Below are positions 42,887-53,085 of a stretch of 64,000 bases of DNA, piece by piece; position 1 is the stretch's first letter, and each line of letters opens with the position of its first letter. A model generated the notes under the pieces. It searched no databases, was not told the origin of the DNA, and worked only from the letters and a program-made list of their open reading frames with translations. The stretch is from Actinomycetota bacterium. Lineage in GTDB: Bacteria > Actinomycetota > Thermoleophilia > Gaiellales > Gaiellaceae. Position numbers and translations under genes: made by a program. The DNA lies in the NCBI GenBank assembly GCA_005883355.1, contig VAXG01000036.1:1-64000 (forward strand). The letters are read 5' to 3'.

Positions 42887-43885
42887 CTAGCCGTCCTCGC
42901 GCCTATGTCCTACCGCGACTTGCTCGAGCGCCTCGGGGTTCAACTCCTCGCCGGGAATGCCGACCACCTTGCCTGCGGTCTTCGCGCGCAGCGTCGCCGT
43001 GCGAGCCCCGCCCTCGAGCTGCGCGCGCTCGCCGACGATCGCACCTGGGCCAAGCTCACCCACCACCTCACCGTCGACGACGACCTCGAGGACTCCGTCG
43101 AGCACGAGGTAGACGACCGGGGAACCTTCACTTGTGTCCCCCTGTTCCACGAGGATGTCGCCCGAGGAGAGGGATTGCGGACGCGGCTTGCCGTCGCCAC
43201 CCATGATCTCCAGTGAAAGATTGCGCTCCACCGCGCTCTCGACGGCCGTGACGACCGCGGGGGAGTCCTCATTCCCCCAGGGGGTGTTCTGCTCGTGCGC
43301 CTCGCGGTACCACTTGTCGAAGTCGATCGCTCCGCTCTTATGGGTAAGCCCTCCATCCTTGTCGTAGACCCAGTGTCGCGGGAACGGGCTGGCGCCGGCG
43401 AGCTCCTGCTCGGAGGTGCCGTCTGCGTGGATCGTGAGCGCAAGGGTCGTCCAGGCGATCGCCGAGTTGATCTGGAAGTAAGGCTTGCCGCGTACGCTCC
43501 TCGGCGCCGGCATACCGGTGCGACCACCCGCGGTTTGCGTGAAACGCACCCAGCCGTCACCGACCTCGGCGTTCTGGAGCGTCGGCATGGCAACCGCCGG
43601 GACGGCGATCTCCTTGGGTCCGAGCTTGAGCCTGGTCAGCCCGATCCGCCCTCGGCCTGTCTGACCGTAGTCGCTGATCTTGCCGTCCTCCACCTCGATC
43701 CACGCCCGCAGCTCGTTCGCCTCGCGAAAGAGATCGGCGCGATGCATGGTCTCGAGGTGGTCGATGCGGTCCGGCGGTGGGTAGTCGTAATGCGCGACAC
43801 CCATCGTGAACGGGAGCTTCGGCAGCCCTTCGACTGCCTCCGAGGGAATCCACGAGATGGAGGTGACGGAGGACTGGATCCGCAT
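42887..43885 (-). CDS. cyclic-nucleotide-binding-domain protein with unknown N-terminal domain
   Basis: A 332-residue protein. The last third (about 205-320) is a cNMP-binding-like beta barrel: LSSGDILVEQGDTSEGSPVVYLVLDG, then VVVDGEVVGELGPGAIVGERAQLEGG. The classic GE...RTA phosphate cassette is present as GERAQLEGGARTATLRA. The first 200 residues (WIPSEAVEGLPKLPFTMGV, HYDYPPPDRIDHLE) form a domain I do not recognise; it has no DNA-binding or kinase motif. A GAAAGGGG ribosome site precedes the ATG. It ends convergently with the YbaK gene. Confidence 0.8.
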   Translation of the reverse strand: MRIQSSVTSISWIPSEAVEGLPKLPFTMGVAHYDYPPPDRIDHLETMHRADLFREANELRAWIEVEDGKISDYGQTGRGRIGLTRLKLGPKEIAVPAVAMPTLQNAEVGDGWVRFTQTAGGRTGMPAPRSVRGKPYFQINSAIAWTTLALTIHADGTSEQELAGASPFPRHWVYDKDGGLTHKSGAIDFDKWYREAHEQNTPWGNEDSPAVVTAVESAVERNLSLEIMGGDGKPRPQSLSSGDILVEQGDTSEGSPVVYLVLDGVLEVVVDGEVVGELGPGAIVGERAQLEGGARTATLRAKTAGKVVGIPGEELNPEALEQVAVGHRREDG

Positions 43886-43924
43886 TAAGTGCCCCTTTCG
43901 CGACGCGTTGATTTGCGATTGAGC

Positions 43925-45817
<1,893 letters not shown>

Positions 45818-45823
45818 GCTCGC

Positions 45824-45829
45824 ACCGTA
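45824..45829 (-). promoter_or_regulatory. -10 box TACGGT for leaderless yyaL-type gene
   Basis: TACGGT, 6-nt spacer GCGAGC, then GTG 45817. Confidence 0.55.
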
Positions 45830-45830
45830 G

Positions 45831-46067
45831 CTAGCCGCGTACGCGACGCCACGCCTCGACGCCCACGGTGATTAGCGCCGCGAGTCCGAACGCGACGAGC
45901 AGGGCATAGATCGGCTGGTCCTTGAACATGCGTCCGCCGAAATAGCCGAGCAGCCCTCTGTACAGCGCCCACAGGATTGCAGCGGCGAAGACGTACGGCG
46001 CGAACCTCGTCGGCCAGCGCAGGTGCACGAGACCCGCAGTGAAGGTCGTGGCCGTGCGACCGCCCAG
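45831..46067 (-). pseudogene. DedA-family membrane protein, C-terminal fragment
   Basis: About 78 codons matching the last part of DedA proteins: GGRTATTFTAGL (family motif), HLRWPTRFAPYVFAAAILWAL, LLGYFGGRMF and a final membrane helix ending EAWRRVRG with a stop. The N-terminal two thirds are absent. The frame continues upstream as nonsense antisense to the decarboxylase fragment. The break lies near 46065, immediately where the other fragment begins. Confidence 0.75.
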
Positions 46068-46925
46068 GATGGAACGCGCGATCGATCGCGCGCTGCGCCT
46101 GCTCGGGCTCGGCGTACCCGACGTCGTCGCCGCGGACGACCAGGGGCGCATGGACGTCGGCGCGTTGCGCGAGGCGTTGCACGCAAGTGACGGGCCGACA
46201 ATCGTGTGTGCGCAGGCGGGAGAGGTGAACACGGGCGCCTTCGATTCCTTCGACGACATCGCTGACGCGACAGCCGAGAAGGGTGCGTGGCTCCACGTCG
46301 ACGGCGCGTTCGGCCTCTGGGCAGCCGCCAGTCCGAAGCTTCGCCACCTCGTGCTCGGCGTCGAGCGAGCGGCTTCGTGGATCACGGACGCCCACAAATG
46401 GCTGAACGTCCCCTACGACTCGGCGCTCGTGCTTTGCGCCGATCCGGAGGCGCATCGGGCCGCGATGACCGTCAGCGCCTCCTACCTCATCCAGGACGAC
46501 ACCCGCGCGGTACGCGACCAGGTCGACTGGGTGCCGGAATTCTCTCGCCGTGCGCGCGGTTTCGCGGTCTATGCCGCGTTGCGCTCGCTCGCCGGAGCGG
46601 GCTTGCCGAGTTGGTCGAACGCACCTGCGACTGCGCACGGCGCTTCGCTGAGGGAGTCGCCGAACTGGAAGGCGTCGAGGTGTTGAACGACGTCGTCCTC
46701 AATCAGGTGCTGTTCCGCTTCGAATCCGACGACCGCACCGACGGCGTGCTGCGCGCCGTGCAGGAAGCAGGCGACGTCTGGATGAGCGGGACGATCTGGG
46801 ACGGACGCCGAGCGATTCGCCTCTCAGTCTCGAACTGGCAGACAGAGGACGAGGAGGTCGACCTCGCGCTCGACGCCTTCAGAACCGCCGCGAGTCAACT
46901 ACCCGCCCACGTGCCGGCGCGGTAG
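46066..46925 (+). pseudogene. PLP-dependent decarboxylase, 5'-truncated and frameshifted
   Basis: The C-terminal part of a group II (glutamate/aromatic amino-acid type) decarboxylase. RALRLLGLG, VCAQAGEVNTGAFD, HVDGAFGLWAA and the PLP-lysine motif WITDAHKWLNVPYD are clear in one frame up to about 46600. Homology then resumes one frame over (RSGLAELVERTCD, VLNQVLFRFE, NWQTEDEEVD) to a stop at 46925. One missing base near 46600 explains the shift. The N-terminal third is missing at the junction with the DedA fragment. The end overlaps the convergent HMG-CoA lyase gene. Confidence 0.8.
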
Positions 46926-47752
46926 ACCTGGCCCTCGAGCCGGCGCCCGAGCAGGCCCTCCAGCCAGGTCGAAGTCTCGATCAGCGCGTCCAGACTCACG
47001 CCGGTCTCGACACCGTCGCCTTCGAGCAGGTAGACGAGATCCTCCGTCGCGATGTTTCCCGTCGCGCGCGGTGCAAAGGGACACCCGCCAAGGCCGCCGC
47101 ACGACGCGTCGAACAACGTCGCGCCGGCTTCGAGCGCGGCGACCGCGTTCGCGTAACCGGTGTTACGCGTGTTGTGCAGATGCACTCCGGGAGCGTGTGT
47201 CCGCTGCACGAGGTCGCGGACCTGTCGCGGGGTGGCGACGCCGATGGTGTCGGCCAGGACGACTTCGGCGGAGGAAAAACGCGCAGCCAGCTCGGCGACG
47301 ACGCCAGGATCGACACGACCTTCGAGGGGACAGCCGAACGCAACGCTGATCGTTACCGTCACAGGCAACTCGGCGCGCTCGATGATGTGTGCAGCAGCAG
47401 CAACCGCCTCCTCCACGGATTGGTTCGCGTTTCGCGTGCTGAAGCTCTCCGTGGCCGCCAGCGTGAAGTTGACGCGATCGAGACCGGCTGCGATCAGCCG
47501 CTCGTATCCCTTCTCGTTCAGGGCCAGACCCGAATACTCGACACCCTCCCGGCGCTCGATCGCGGCCACCACCTCTTCGGCCCCCGCCATCTGCGGCACT
47601 GCATCCGCGCGCACGAAGCTTGCCGCCTCGACACGCCGGATCCCCGCTCGGGCAAGTCGGTTGACGAGCTCCGCACGAACCGCCGGCGCGAGCGTCTCGG
47701 GCTCGTTCTGCAGACCGTCACGCGGTCCTACGTCGCAAATCGTCACGCGCAC
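46895..47752 (-). CDS. hydroxymethylglutaryl-CoA lyase family protein
   Basis: A 285-residue TIM-barrel lyase of the HMGL-like/DRE-TIM group. The catalytic Arg and metal Asp are in DVGPRDGLQNE, the metal histidines in VHLHNTRNTGYAN, and the conserved Cys loop is FDASCGGLGGCPFAPRATGN. It should cleave HMG-CoA to acetoacetate and acetyl-CoA in leucine breakdown, or a close analogue. No other leucine-catabolic gene is adjacent, although the liv transporter lies 5 kb away. It follows the GAF gene by 7 nt. Confidence 0.9.
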   Translation of the reverse strand: MRVTICDVGPRDGLQNEPETLAPAVRAELVNRLARAGIRRVEAASFVRADAVPQMAGAEEVVAAIERREGVEYSGLALNEKGYERLIAAGLDRVNFTLAATESFSTRNANQSVEEAVAAAAHIIERAELPVTVTISVAFGCPLEGRVDPGVVAELAARFSSAEVVLADTIGVATPRQVRDLVQRTHAPGVHLHNTRNTGYANAVAALEAGATLFDASCGGLGGCPFAPRATGNIATEDLVYLLEGDGVETGVSLDALIETSTWLEGLLGRRLEGQVYRAGTWAGS

Positions 47753-47759
47753 GACGAGG

Positions 47760-48257
47760 CTACTTCGGCCGTTCGAGCTGCCTCAGGATCTCCCCCACTT
47801 CGCCCGCGAGATCCTGCGCCAGCTCGACTTCCTCGTCGTTGAAGTGGCGGCCTTTCTCGCCGTAGACCTCCACGAGCCCCCACGCTCCATCCTCCGCCTC
47901 GATCGCGACCATCAGCAACGCGTCGTAACCGAGCTCCTGCAGCAGCTTCACCTCGTTCGGGTCGGGCTCGGGATCGTTCTGCGACACGGTCTGCGGCTGC
48001 CGCTCCTCGATCACCAGGCGCGTGAGTGGATAGTCCGAGATCAGATAGCCGTGTCCGAGCCGGTCCGGTTTGCCGCTCTTCTGATGCTGCATCAGGTCGA
48101 CGAGGAGGTCGCCGATCACACGGGAGATCGTGCAGGCGGGCGCATCGAGCAGCTCGACGTAGGCGCGCGCCGTCGCACCCAGCAGACCCGGGACGGTGGT
48201 CTCGGCGCGAAGCCGCTCTCTGACGGCCGCGACGTCGCCGGGCTGATCCACGCTCAC
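47760..48257 (-). CDS. GAF-domain protein
   Basis: A 165-residue protein that is essentially one GAF sensor domain (ACTISRVIGDLLVDLMQH, ELGYDALLMVAIEAEDGAWGLVEVYG, FNDEEVELAQDLAGEVGEIL). No output domain is attached, so it must act through a partner or by binding a small ligand or heme. The GTG start is supported by TAAGAT exactly 6 nt upstream. Likely co-transcribed with the HMG-CoA lyase gene. Confidence 0.85.
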   Translation of the reverse strand: MSVDQPGDVAAVRERLRAETTVPGLLGATARAYVELLDAPACTISRVIGDLLVDLMQHQKSGKPDRLGHGYLISDYPLTRLVIEERQPQTVSQNDPEPDPNEVKLLQELGYDALLMVAIEAEDGAWGLVEVYGEKGRHFNDEEVELAQDLAGEVGEILRQLERPK

Positions 48258-48263
48258 GAATCG

Positions 48264-48269
48264 ATCTTA
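48264..48269 (-). promoter_or_regulatory. -10 box TAAGAT for leaderless GAF gene
   Basis: TAAGAT, 6-nt spacer CGATTC, then GTG 48257. Confidence 0.55.
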
Positions 48270-48277
48270 GGGACCGT

Positions 48278-48682
48278 CTAGTCGTCGAAGCCGGAGGCGT
48301 CGACCTTCTCTGGCTCGATCAGCACCTTGACCCTGGTCTCGTCGGGGTTGCGCCACGGATACTCGTCCTCGCCGAGGTACTTCTTCGCGAGCTTGTCGAT
48401 CTGCGCGTCAGCACCCTCTTCCGTCAGCTCGGCGGGGCCGCTCACCGCGACCCATTTGAACGAGTCGTTCGGATCGACCATCAGTAGCGAAGCCCGCGGA
48501 TCGCGCTCCAGATGCTTCGTCTTCGCCCGTCCTCGGGCCGTGTTGAAGGAGACCTTCCCGTCCTCGACATCGACCCAGACGATCGTGGCGTGGGGCGATC
48601 CATCCGCCCGCAGGGTGGTCACGACACCGACGTTCGGACTCTCGTCCAGGAACCTGCGGGGTTTCTCGCCGAGCTTCGCCAT
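48278..48682 (-). CDS. PPOX-class flavin/F420-dependent oxidoreductase
   Basis: A 134-residue split beta-barrel protein of the pyridoxamine-phosphate-oxidase-like group. Characteristic segments are GVVTTLRADGSPHATIVWVD and RAKTKHLERDPRASLLMVD, with the cofactor phosphate-binding basic residues. With fbiC in the same region, F420 is a likely cofactor (FDOR-B type), though FMN cannot be excluded. A GGAGGTGAGG ribosome site precedes the ATG. Confidence 0.85.
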   Translation of the reverse strand: MAKLGEKPRRFLDESPNVGVVTTLRADGSPHATIVWVDVEDGKVSFNTARGRAKTKHLERDPRASLLMVDPNDSFKWVAVSGPAELTEEGADAQIDKLAKKYLGEDEYPWRNPDETRVKVLIEPEKVDASGFDD

Positions 48683-48739
48683 TCCTCACCTCCGGTTGTT
48701 TCGACCAACAACGACGCGAGCAGTTAGCGTCTTCCCCCA

Positions 48740-49786
48740 ATGGGCGTCCTCCTACCCGTGGGCACGAAGAAAGGGCTCTTCCTCCTCCGCAGCGACGCCG
48801 ATCGCAAGAAGTGGGAGCTCGAGGGCCCGCTGCTGCCGGGCTGGCCCGTGTACCACGCAATTGTCGATCCCCGCGACGGCGTCCTCTATGCAGCGACGAA
48901 CAGCTTCATCTACGGCGGGACCGTGCACCGCTCTCGCGATCTCGGCCGGACCTGGGAGCGCGCCGAGGAGATCGGCCTCCCGGAGGAATCGGGCCTCAAG
49001 CTCAACGCGACCTGGCACGTCGAGCCCGGCAACGGCTCGGAACTGTGGCTCGGAGGCGACCCGGGAGTGCTGTTCCGTTCGGACGACGGCGGCGTCACCT
49101 GGGAAGTGAACCGTGGCCTCCTCGAGCATCCGACTCGGGAGCAGTGGCAGCCCGGCGCGGGCGGTATGTGCTGCCACTCGATCCAGGTCGTGGACGGCAC
49201 GATGTACATCGCCATCTCTGCGGCCGGTGCGTTCCGCAGCGAGGACGGCGGCGACAGCTGGACGCCGATCAACAAGGACGTCGCAGCCGATTTCCACCCC
49301 GAAAAGTACCCGGAGGTCGGCCAGTGCGTGCACAAGCTGCTCGCGCATCCCGCGCGACCGGACCGGCTGTGGCAGCAGAATCACTGCGGCGTCTACCGGT
49401 CCGACGATCGAGGCGACAACTGGGAGCGACTCGACGGAAACGGGCTGCCGTCGGACTTCGGCTTCGCGCTCGCGCTCGACGCTGAGGATCCTGACGTCGC
49501 CTACGTCATTCCCGAGGTGTCGGGCGAACAACATTTCACGCCCGACGGCCGGCTCGGCGTTTACCGCACCGCCGACGGCGGCGACTCGTGGCAGCTCGCG
49601 TCGAACGGGCTCCCCGACCGCGCCTGGGCGGCAGTGCTGCGGGAGGGCTTCGCGTACGACGACGCTGGGCTGTACTTCGGGACGCAGAGCGGCTCCGTGT
49701 GGAGCGCACCGCGCGGCGGGAGCGAGTGGATCGAGGCGGCGGGGAACTTGCCGCCGATCCTTTCGGTCGAAGCTGCGCACGTCTGA
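48740..49786 (+). CDS. BNR/sialidase-like beta-propeller protein
   Basis: A 348-residue propeller with repeated Asp-box (BNR) motifs: SRDLGRTWERA, SDDGGVTWEVN, SEDGGDSWTPI, SDDRGDNWERL, TADGGDSWQLA. These are the S-x-D-x-G-x-T-W type loops of sialidases and YCF48-like proteins. It has no signal peptide and no sialidase catalytic Arg triad that I can place, so an enzymatic role is doubtful. It is followed after 1 nt by a MoaD-like gene and is divergent from the PPOX gene. Confidence 0.85.
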   Translation: MGVLLPVGTKKGLFLLRSDADRKKWELEGPLLPGWPVYHAIVDPRDGVLYAATNSFIYGGTVHRSRDLGRTWERAEEIGLPEESGLKLNATWHVEPGNGSELWLGGDPGVLFRSDDGGVTWEVNRGLLEHPTREQWQPGAGGMCCHSIQVVDGTMYIAISAAGAFRSEDGGDSWTPINKDVAADFHPEKYPEVGQCVHKLLAHPARPDRLWQQNHCGVYRSDDRGDNWERLDGNGLPSDFGFALALDAEDPDVAYVIPEVSGEQHFTPDGRLGVYRTADGGDSWQLASNGLPDRAWAAVLREGFAYDDAGLYFGTQSGSVWSAPRGGSEWIEAAGNLPPILSVEAAHV

Positions 49787-49787
49787 C

Positions 49788-50045
49788 GTGGCGATCGTGC
49801 TCCTGCCTGGAACTCTCGCCGCGGAGGCGGGCGGGGAGAAGCGCTTCGAGCTCCATGCTGCGACGGTCGGAGAGGCCTTGCGTCAGCTCCCGGTCGCAAA
49901 CCTCCTGCTGGACGAGGCGGGCCAGCTCCGGCGCCTCGTCAACGTCTTCGTCGACGGTATCGACGTCCGCGGCGGCCGTCTGCTGGATGAGCCCCTGGGC
50001 GAGGAGTCGGAAGTCCGGATCGTCGGCGCGATCGCCGGCGGCTGA
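49788..50045 (+). CDS. MoaD/ThiS-like ubiquitin-fold protein
   Basis: An 85-residue protein that ends VRIVGAIAGG, the Gly-Gly tail used by MoaD/ThiS sulfur carriers for adenylation and thiocarboxylate formation. The body has the ubiquitin-like pattern (VGEALRQLP, RLVNVFVDGIDVR, LGEESEVRIVG). Its E1-like activating enzyme is not nearby. GTG at 49788 begins 1 nt after the stop of the BNR protein, so the pair is one translational unit; the joint function is not known to me. Confidence 0.85.
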   Translation: MAIVLLPGTLAAEAGGEKRFELHAATVGEALRQLPVANLLLDEAGQLRRLVNVFVDGIDVRGGRLLDEPLGEESEVRIVGAIAGG

Positions 50046-50121
50046 ACGCGGGGGCAGTTTGTGGCTCTGAGCCACTAAAGTCGGAATCAAGGCCGTCCGG
50101 GACGGTGCCGATCCTTGATCC

Positions 50122-50709
50122 GTGCGGGTGATCGCGGTACTCCTCGTCGTCGTCGGCGGCCTCGCGGCACTCGGGTTCGCGCGCCATGAGGAACGCGTGC
50201 GTGAGCAGGACCAGCTGGCGGCGATCGCCAGCGACCTCGCGGGCCGAGCCGTCGGTGTGCGCTGCCCGAGCTTTGTGGCGAGCCTGGTCGATACGCGAGT
50301 CGAGGGGGGACGCGTGCAGTTCGACGAGACCGGGCGTCCTGCGAGACATACGGATCTCTCGCCGGAGACGTGCAAGGTTCTCCGTCATCTCGATCGCATC
50401 GACTTCACGTGCATCGAGCGCGGCGACTGCGGTTTCAAGGAGTTCTCCGCAGGCTGGGCCGCGCACACGCTCGCCCACGAGTCGTTCCACCTGCGCGGCT
50501 TCCAGGACGAGGGCGTGACCGAGTGCTACGCACTGCAGAACACGGCGTTCGTGGCGGAGCGACTCGGCGTACCGAAACAGCAGGCGCAGGATCTCCAGGC
50601 CTGGTTGTACAAGCGTGGTTACCCGAACGAGCCCTCGGAGTACCAGTCCCCGCAGTGCTACGCCGGAGGGCCGTTGGACCTCCGCCCGCACGAGTCCCGC
50701 TTCCCCTAG
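50122..50709 (+). CDS. putative secreted HExxH metallopeptidase
   Basis: A 195-residue protein with an N-terminal membrane or signal helix (3-19). A zinc-protease-like site, AHTLAHESFHLRGFQDEGVTE, lies around residues 113-133: HESFH is the HExxH motif and the downstream Glu in DEGVTE could be the third ligand. Seven cysteines suggest disulfides outside the cell. The family is otherwise not recognised. The gap before it has a small hairpin (GTGGCT/AGCCAC) that may end the BNR-MoaD transcript. Confidence 0.65.
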   Translation: MRVIAVLLVVVGGLAALGFARHEERVREQDQLAAIASDLAGRAVGVRCPSFVASLVDTRVEGGRVQFDETGRPARHTDLSPETCKVLRHLDRIDFTCIERGDCGFKEFSAGWAAHTLAHESFHLRGFQDEGVTECYALQNTAFVAERLGVPKQQAQDLQAWLYKRGYPNEPSEYQSPQCYAGGPLDLRPHESRFP

Positions 50710-51741
50710 TTACTTAAGTGTTGTAGGGATGTTCTTGATCTTGCCGGAGATGATGTCCGCGCGGATCTGCATGACCTTTGCGACTTCGGACTTCGGCACC
50801 TTCGGGCTGATCTTGCCGACGGCGACGCCGTTGTCCTTGAGGCCGAAGACGATGTTCCCACCTTTGAACTTCCCGTCTGCGACGAGCTTGATCGCATCGA
50901 ACACCGCCGTGTCCACCCGCTTCACCGCGCTCGTCAGGATGTGCGGCCCGAGGAAGGACTGGTCGGCGTCGACGCCGATACCCCAGACGTTCTGCTCCTT
51001 GGCCGCGTCGAGGGCGCCCAGACCGCAGCCACTCGCCACCTGGAAGATCACGCCTGCCCCCTGCTCGATCTGGTTCAGCGCGATCTGCTTGCACTTCGCC
51101 TGATCGTTCCAGTCCTCCGAGTAGGCGTTCAGCGTCGTGATGCCGGGATCCGCGGCCCTGGCTCCCGCCTGGTAGCCGGCGATGAAGCGATCAACGGGCG
51201 GCTGCTTCTGCCCACCGACTGAGCCGATGATGTCCTTCCCGGGGAGCCGCTTCTCCTCCAGGCCGGCAAGGTACCCGACCAGATAGCCGGTCTCCTGCTC
51301 CTTGAAGAGGAGGCCGAGGAGATTCGCTGGCTTGTGCTTTTCCTCGGTCTGGCTGACGTCCACAACCGCGAACTTCGAGGCCGGGAAGTTCGTCGCCACC
51401 GCGTCGATCGCATCCGCCTCGGTGAAGCCGACTCCGATGGTGAGGTCATAGCCGCCGCGCGCGAAAGCCGAGAGATTCGGAAGGTACTCCTGCGACGACT
51501 TCGCCTGGTAGACGCGCTGCCCGACTCCCAATTCTCGCTGCGCCCTCAAGAGCCCGACGTACGAGAGGTGGTTGAAGCCGCGGTCGTTGAGGCCCCCGAC
51601 GTCGGTGACGAGGCCGACCTTGATCTTCTTGCCGCTGCTGCTGCCACTGGTCGTCGTGTTGGCCGTGGACTTCTTGCCGCCCCCACAGCCTGCAGCGACG
51701 AGGAGCACGAGGACGCCGAGGAGGGCGAGCGATCTGTTCAT
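50710..51741 (-). CDS. BMP-family lipoprotein (nucleoside-type ABC binding protein)
   Basis: A 343-residue lipoprotein. The signal and lipobox are LLVAAGC at residue 19, followed by a Ser/Thr-rich linker. Family motifs are LVTDVGGLNDRGFNHLSYVGL, VGFTEADAID, QETGYLVGYLAG and GSVGGQKQPPVDRFIAGYQAGAR. BmpA/Med/PnrA proteins bind purine nucleosides for ABC import. No permease or ATPase lies beside it. A GAAAGG motif precedes the ATG. It is divergent from the NrtR-like gene by 43 bp. Confidence 0.92.
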   Translation of the reverse strand: MNRSLALLGVLVLLVAAGCGGGKKSTANTTTSGSSSGKKIKVGLVTDVGGLNDRGFNHLSYVGLLRAQRELGVGQRVYQAKSSQEYLPNLSAFARGGYDLTIGVGFTEADAIDAVATNFPASKFAVVDVSQTEEKHKPANLLGLLFKEQETGYLVGYLAGLEEKRLPGKDIIGSVGGQKQPPVDRFIAGYQAGARAADPGITTLNAYSEDWNDQAKCKQIALNQIEQGAGVIFQVASGCGLGALDAAKEQNVWGIGVDADQSFLGPHILTSAVKRVDTAVFDAIKLVADGKFKGGNIVFGLKDNGVAVGKISPKVPKSEVAKVMQIRADIISGKIKNIPTTLK

Positions 51742-51784
51742 TTCTGGCCTTTCCGCTAAGGTTTGCGACTATGGGGCGAAAACT

Positions 51785-52498
51785 ATGAGCGAGCCTACCA
51801 CGCGGCACCCGACTCCCGCCCACGTGACGCTCGCAGTCGTTCTGCAGGTGCGAGACGGCGTGCTGCAAGCGCTCCTCTGGCAGCGCGCCCGGGAGCCGTT
51901 CAAAGGACGTTGGTCGCTTCCAGGCGGTTATCTCGCCGAGCGCGACACCCTCGAGGATTCGATCCGCCGCCACCTTGCGGAGAAGGTCGACGTCCGTGAG
52001 CTGTCGCACCTCGAGCAACTCGAGACGCTCAGCGATCCAACGCGCTCGCCGCGCGAATGGCAGCTCGCCACCGCATACCTCGGGCTCGTACCAAGTGACA
52101 TCGACCCAGAGCTTCCCGGCGACACCGATTGGCACCGGGTCGACGACCTTCCCCCGCTTGCGTTCGACCACGGCTCGATCGTGCTTGCTGGGCGCGAGCG
52201 CCTGCGCGCGAAGCTGTCGTACACGAACCTCGGATTCGCGCTCGCACCCGACGAGTTCACGATTTCCGAGCTACGCGATCTCTACGCCGCGGCGCTCGGA
52301 CACGACGTCTCGGCGACGAACCTCCAGCGTGTCCTGCTTCGTCGTGAGGTCCTCGAGCCCACCGGCCGGCAGCGCGCGTCCGGGCCCACCGGCGGTCGCC
52401 CGGGCTCGCTCTTCCGGTTCCGAACCTCCGAGCTCGAGATCACGGATCAGTTCGCCGTGCTGCGGCCGCCGGGACCTGCGCGCCTTCCTGTCGCGTAA
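51785..52498 (+). CDS. NrtR-like transcription regulator (degenerate Nudix + winged helix)
   Basis: A 237-residue protein. Residues 15-150 are a Nudix fold whose box (GGYLAERDTLEDSIRRHLAEKV) has lost the REUxEE metal site, as in NrtR-type regulators that bind ADP-ribose or other nucleotides instead of hydrolysing them. Residues 155-225 form a winged helix (AKLSYTNLGFALAPDEFTISELRDLY, then RPGSLFRF). It is probably a repressor of NAD- or nucleoside-related genes; the divergent BMP lipoprotein is an obvious candidate target. Confidence 0.8.
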   Translation: MSEPTTRHPTPAHVTLAVVLQVRDGVLQALLWQRAREPFKGRWSLPGGYLAERDTLEDSIRRHLAEKVDVRELSHLEQLETLSDPTRSPREWQLATAYLGLVPSDIDPELPGDTDWHRVDDLPPLAFDHGSIVLAGRERLRAKLSYTNLGFALAPDEFTISELRDLYAAALGHDVSATNLQRVLLRREVLEPTGRQRASGPTGGRPGSLFRFRTSELEITDQFAVLRPPGPARLPVA

Positions 52499-52548
52499 TT
52501 CTCCCGAATGGACCTCCGGGGACTTCCAACTCGTAGAGTCGGTGCGCG

Positions 52549-53085
52549 ATGGCGGGCTCTCGAGGCGACGAGCGCGCCTGGATTCGGGGCGCACAGTCGG
52601 GATCTGTCCCCGACCTCGAGGCGCTGTTCCGGCACCACTGGCCGCGCGCCTACCGCGCCGCGTATCTCGTCGTCCACGACTCCGCCGCAGCGGAAGACAT
52701 CGCGCAGGAGGCGTTTCTCGCCGCGGTGCGTGGGCTCGACCGCTTCGACCGCCGCAGGCCCTTCGGTCCCTGGCTGCACCGAATCGTCGTCAACCGTGCG
52801 ATCGACTGGTCTCGATCGCGGGCGTTGCGACGTGAGTCGAGCGATGCGCGGCTCGGTCTCGTTGCCGCTCCCGCTCCTCCGGACGGGGAGCACGCGCAGA
52901 CCCTGGCCGCTGCGCTCGCCGACCTCTCGCCGGAGCATCGAGCGGTGATCGTCATGCGACATCTTCTGGAGTACACCCCGGGCGAGATCGCGGAGGCCCT
53001 CGGGCTGCCGCGAGGCACGGTCAACTCGCGGCTTCGGCGCGGCCTCGACGAGCTCGCCGGAAAGCTCGACGAGGAGCTGCAGTGA
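52549..53085 (+). CDS. ECF-type RNA polymerase sigma factor
   Basis: A 178-residue sigma-70 family factor. Region 2 is FRHHWPRAYRAAYLVVHDSAAAEDIAQEAFLA; region 4 is LADLSPEHRAVIVMRHLLEYTPGEIAEALGLPRGTVNSRLRR. It would direct polymerase to a stress or envelope regulon. Its stop overlaps the GTG of the next gene, the place usually held by an anti-sigma factor. A TAGAGT hexamer lies 9 nt before the ATG. Confidence 0.92.
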   Translation: MAGSRGDERAWIRGAQSGSVPDLEALFRHHWPRAYRAAYLVVHDSAAAEDIAQEAFLAAVRGLDRFDRRRPFGPWLHRIVVNRAIDWSRSRALRRESSDARLGLVAAPAPPDGEHAQTLAAALADLSPEHRAVIVMRHLLEYTPGEIAEALGLPRGTVNSRLRRGLDELAGKLDEELQ

